From an uncultured Roseburia sp. (GTDB lineage: Bacteria; Bacillota; Clostridia; Lachnospirales; Lachnospiraceae): 15,122 bases of DNA. A program made the position numbers and the translations under genes. The stretch lies in NCBI GenBank assembly GCA_910584215.1, contig CAJTYI010000076.1:1-15122 (forward strand), in the 5' to 3' direction. Position 1 is the stretch's first letter. The number at the start of each line of letters is the position of its first letter. The notes beneath the pieces are model-generated. The model did not search any database. It saw only the letters and a program-made list of their open reading frames with translations, and was not told where the DNA came from. Positions 14,412 through 15,122 of this stretch are shown in pieces.

Positions 14412-14457
14412 TTAGTATGAAATCATACTATTGGATTATAGTATGATTTCATACTAA
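14412..14457. promoter_or_regulatory. Double-dyad MarR-type operator
   Basis: TTAGTATGAAATCATACTAT (14412-14431) is repeated exactly as its reverse complement at 14438-14457, separated by TGGATT. Each half is itself a palindrome (AGTATGA, two bases, TCATACT), so there are two identical dimer sites in a larger 46-bp dyad. One site fills the marR promoter spacer and the other lies just past its -10. Confidence 0.85.
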
Positions 14458-14463
14458 AGTCAA
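14435..14463 (-). promoter_or_regulatory. Promoter of the marR gene
   Basis: A perfect TATAAT (14435-14440) and TTGACT (-35, 14458-14463) are separated by exactly 17 bp, and the spacer is one complete operator site. This is about as close to consensus as any promoter in the window, so transcription is expected to be strong when the repressor is off. Confidence 0.8.
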
Positions 14464-14505
14464 TACACAACTTTGCGCGGTACGATATATGACTCCCAAA
14501 ACTTA

Positions 14506-14551
14506 TTAACTTTCCGAACATCGTTCACTATCATAATCGTGAACATCGTTC
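14506..14551 (+). promoter_or_regulatory. tetR promoter with two GAAC-ATC-GTTC dyads
   Basis: TTAACT (14506-14511) and TATCAT (14529-14534) are 17 bp apart on the plus strand. GAACATCGTTC occurs twice, at 14516-14526 (in the spacer) and 14541-14551, 25 bp apart. GTTCAC (14523-14528) and GTGAAC (14539-14544) also form a larger dyad between them. This is a typical layout for autorepression by a TetR-family protein. The divergent marR promoter is about 40 bp away. Confidence 0.6.
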
Positions 14552-14564
14552 AAGAGAGACAGTT

Positions 14565-15016
14565 ATGAGTGAAAACGAAGTAAGCAAAAATCATATTATA
14601 GACATTAGCACGGAGTTACTAAATGAGTACAACGGTGACACAAAAAAATCACCTCACGTTTGATCGCCACAAGAGCGGACATTGGATTGGGTTCCATCAA
14701 TTATTTCTTTGGAAGCAAGGAAAATCTTATCACAGAATGTGTACAAAGAATCATAAATAGAATTTTAACGGGGTTTGCGCCGGATATCGCAGACTCGGCG
14801 ACGGCTGACGGATTGTCCGATCAAACGCGTCTCCTATCCTGGGCAAACCAAACCTTTGATTTTCTTTTTGAACATCAGGCGATTGCAAAATCTCAATTAT
14901 CAGCGATCTGCAAAATTTTTCCGCAACTAGCAATTCCGCATACACCGTTGGGGCATCCAGTGATGATACACGTCTTTTCAAGATTGGACATCCTCTTGTG
15001 TCAGTTCGCCCGGTGA
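14565..15016 (+). pseudogene. TetR/AcrR family regulator, frameshifted and with an abnormal C-terminal end
   Basis: ATG (14565) starts MSENEVSKNHIIDISTELLN and runs 32 codons to TGA (14661). The continuing HTH is found one frame back, joined at a run of seven A (14642-14648): K-K-I-T-S-R-L-I-A-T-R-A-D-I-G-L-G-S-I-N-Y-F-F, a standard TetR recognition-helix region. Joined, the product would be about 150 aa, against about 190-200 for the family. The ligand domain begins with LLSWANQTFDFLFEHQAIAK and then departs from the usual pattern; its last 22 codons and stop lie in the 68-bp repeat. Loss of one A explains the break, but the A_AAA_AAA heptamer is in phase for -1 ribosomal frameshifting. The ribosome binding site is weak (GAGAG, 6 nt from ATG). 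Confidence 0.75.
14948..15015 (+). repeat. Right copy of the 68-bp inverted repeat
   Basis: This copy is inverted relative to 1-68 and differs at two bases. It supplies the final codons of the TetR frame, whose TGA is at 15014-15016. Recombination between the copies would invert the 15 kb between them. Confidence 0.85.
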
Positions 15017-15080
15017 AAGACAGAAACGCATTTTGCGGGTTTCATGTTCCCCTTAACGCCCCAGCGAAGTCAAACCAAAC

Positions 15081-15120
15081 GTTCACGGAGTGAACTTTGA
15101 AAGTTCGCCTGCGAACTTTT
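15081..15120 (+). terminator. Pair of perfect hairpins, possible terminator beyond tetR
   Basis: GTTCAC-GGA-GTGAAC (15081-15095) is followed by AAAGTTCGC-CT-GCGAACTTT (15100-15119) and one more T. The second hairpin with its short T-tract resembles a weak intrinsic terminator. The segment between them (GAACTTT-G-AAAGTTC) can pair as a third, competing hairpin. No gene was found between 15017 and the window end. Confidence 0.4.
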
Positions 15121-15122
15121 GC

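Overview
The window looks like chromosomal DNA of a Gram-positive, low-to-mid-GC Firmicute, most likely Clostridia of the Lachnospiraceae type. The reasons are the conserved gene order gdpP-rplI-dnaB, strong AGGAGG-type ribosome binding sites, a Gram-positive style lipoprotein signal, and protein families (TipAS-type MerR, cytidylate kinase-like, MepA-like MATE, DUF6056-like membrane protein) common in that group. This placement is inference from gene content; no taxonomic marker is conclusive.

Layout. Nearly every gene is on the minus strand. From left to right: a non-coding left end carrying one copy of a 68-bp repeat (1-68); a core operon read right to left, gdpP (c-di-AMP phosphodiesterase) -> rplI (ribosomal protein L9) -> dnaB (replicative helicase) (261-4174); a small lipoprotein (4277-4951); a MATE exporter (5121-6536); and an L-arabinose/L-fucose isomerase-family protein (6658-8166). 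A divergent TipAS-type MerR regulator on the plus strand (8385-9125) has a MerR-style operator and an internal start. Then come a multi-pass membrane protein with a GT-C-like acidic motif (9170-10627), overlapped by a zinc-ribbon coiled-coil protein (10605-10976); a second MATE exporter (11124-12452) preceded by a possible 24-codon leader peptide; and a cytidylate kinase-like protein (12554-13177). A 415-bp repeat-rich intergenic region follows, then a MarR regulator with eight 12-residue tandem repeats at its N terminus (13593-14336), a perfect double-dyad operator, a frameshifted TetR gene on the plus strand (14565-15016), and terminal hairpins.

Functional reading. Positions 261-4174 are housekeeping. 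The remainder is accessory: two multidrug-type exporters and three one-component regulators (MerR, MarR, TetR). The MarR and TetR genes diverge and each has visible dyads over its own promoter, so autoregulation is likely. The kinase-like gene, the leader peptide and the second MATE form a tight transcription unit.

Most interesting signals. (1) In-frame 36-bp tandem repeats give the MarR regulator a periodic charged/proline extension. (2) A short, well-initiated reading frame whose start lies in a perfect hairpin ends 5 nt before the second MATE start. (3) An in-frame internal ribosome binding site and ATG lie exactly at the MerR/TipAS domain boundary. (4) An in-phase A_AAA_AAA heptamer sits at the TetR frame break. 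(5) A 68-bp near-identical inverted repeat lies at the two extremes of the window. I see no CRISPR array, tRNA, rRNA or complete insertion sequence.
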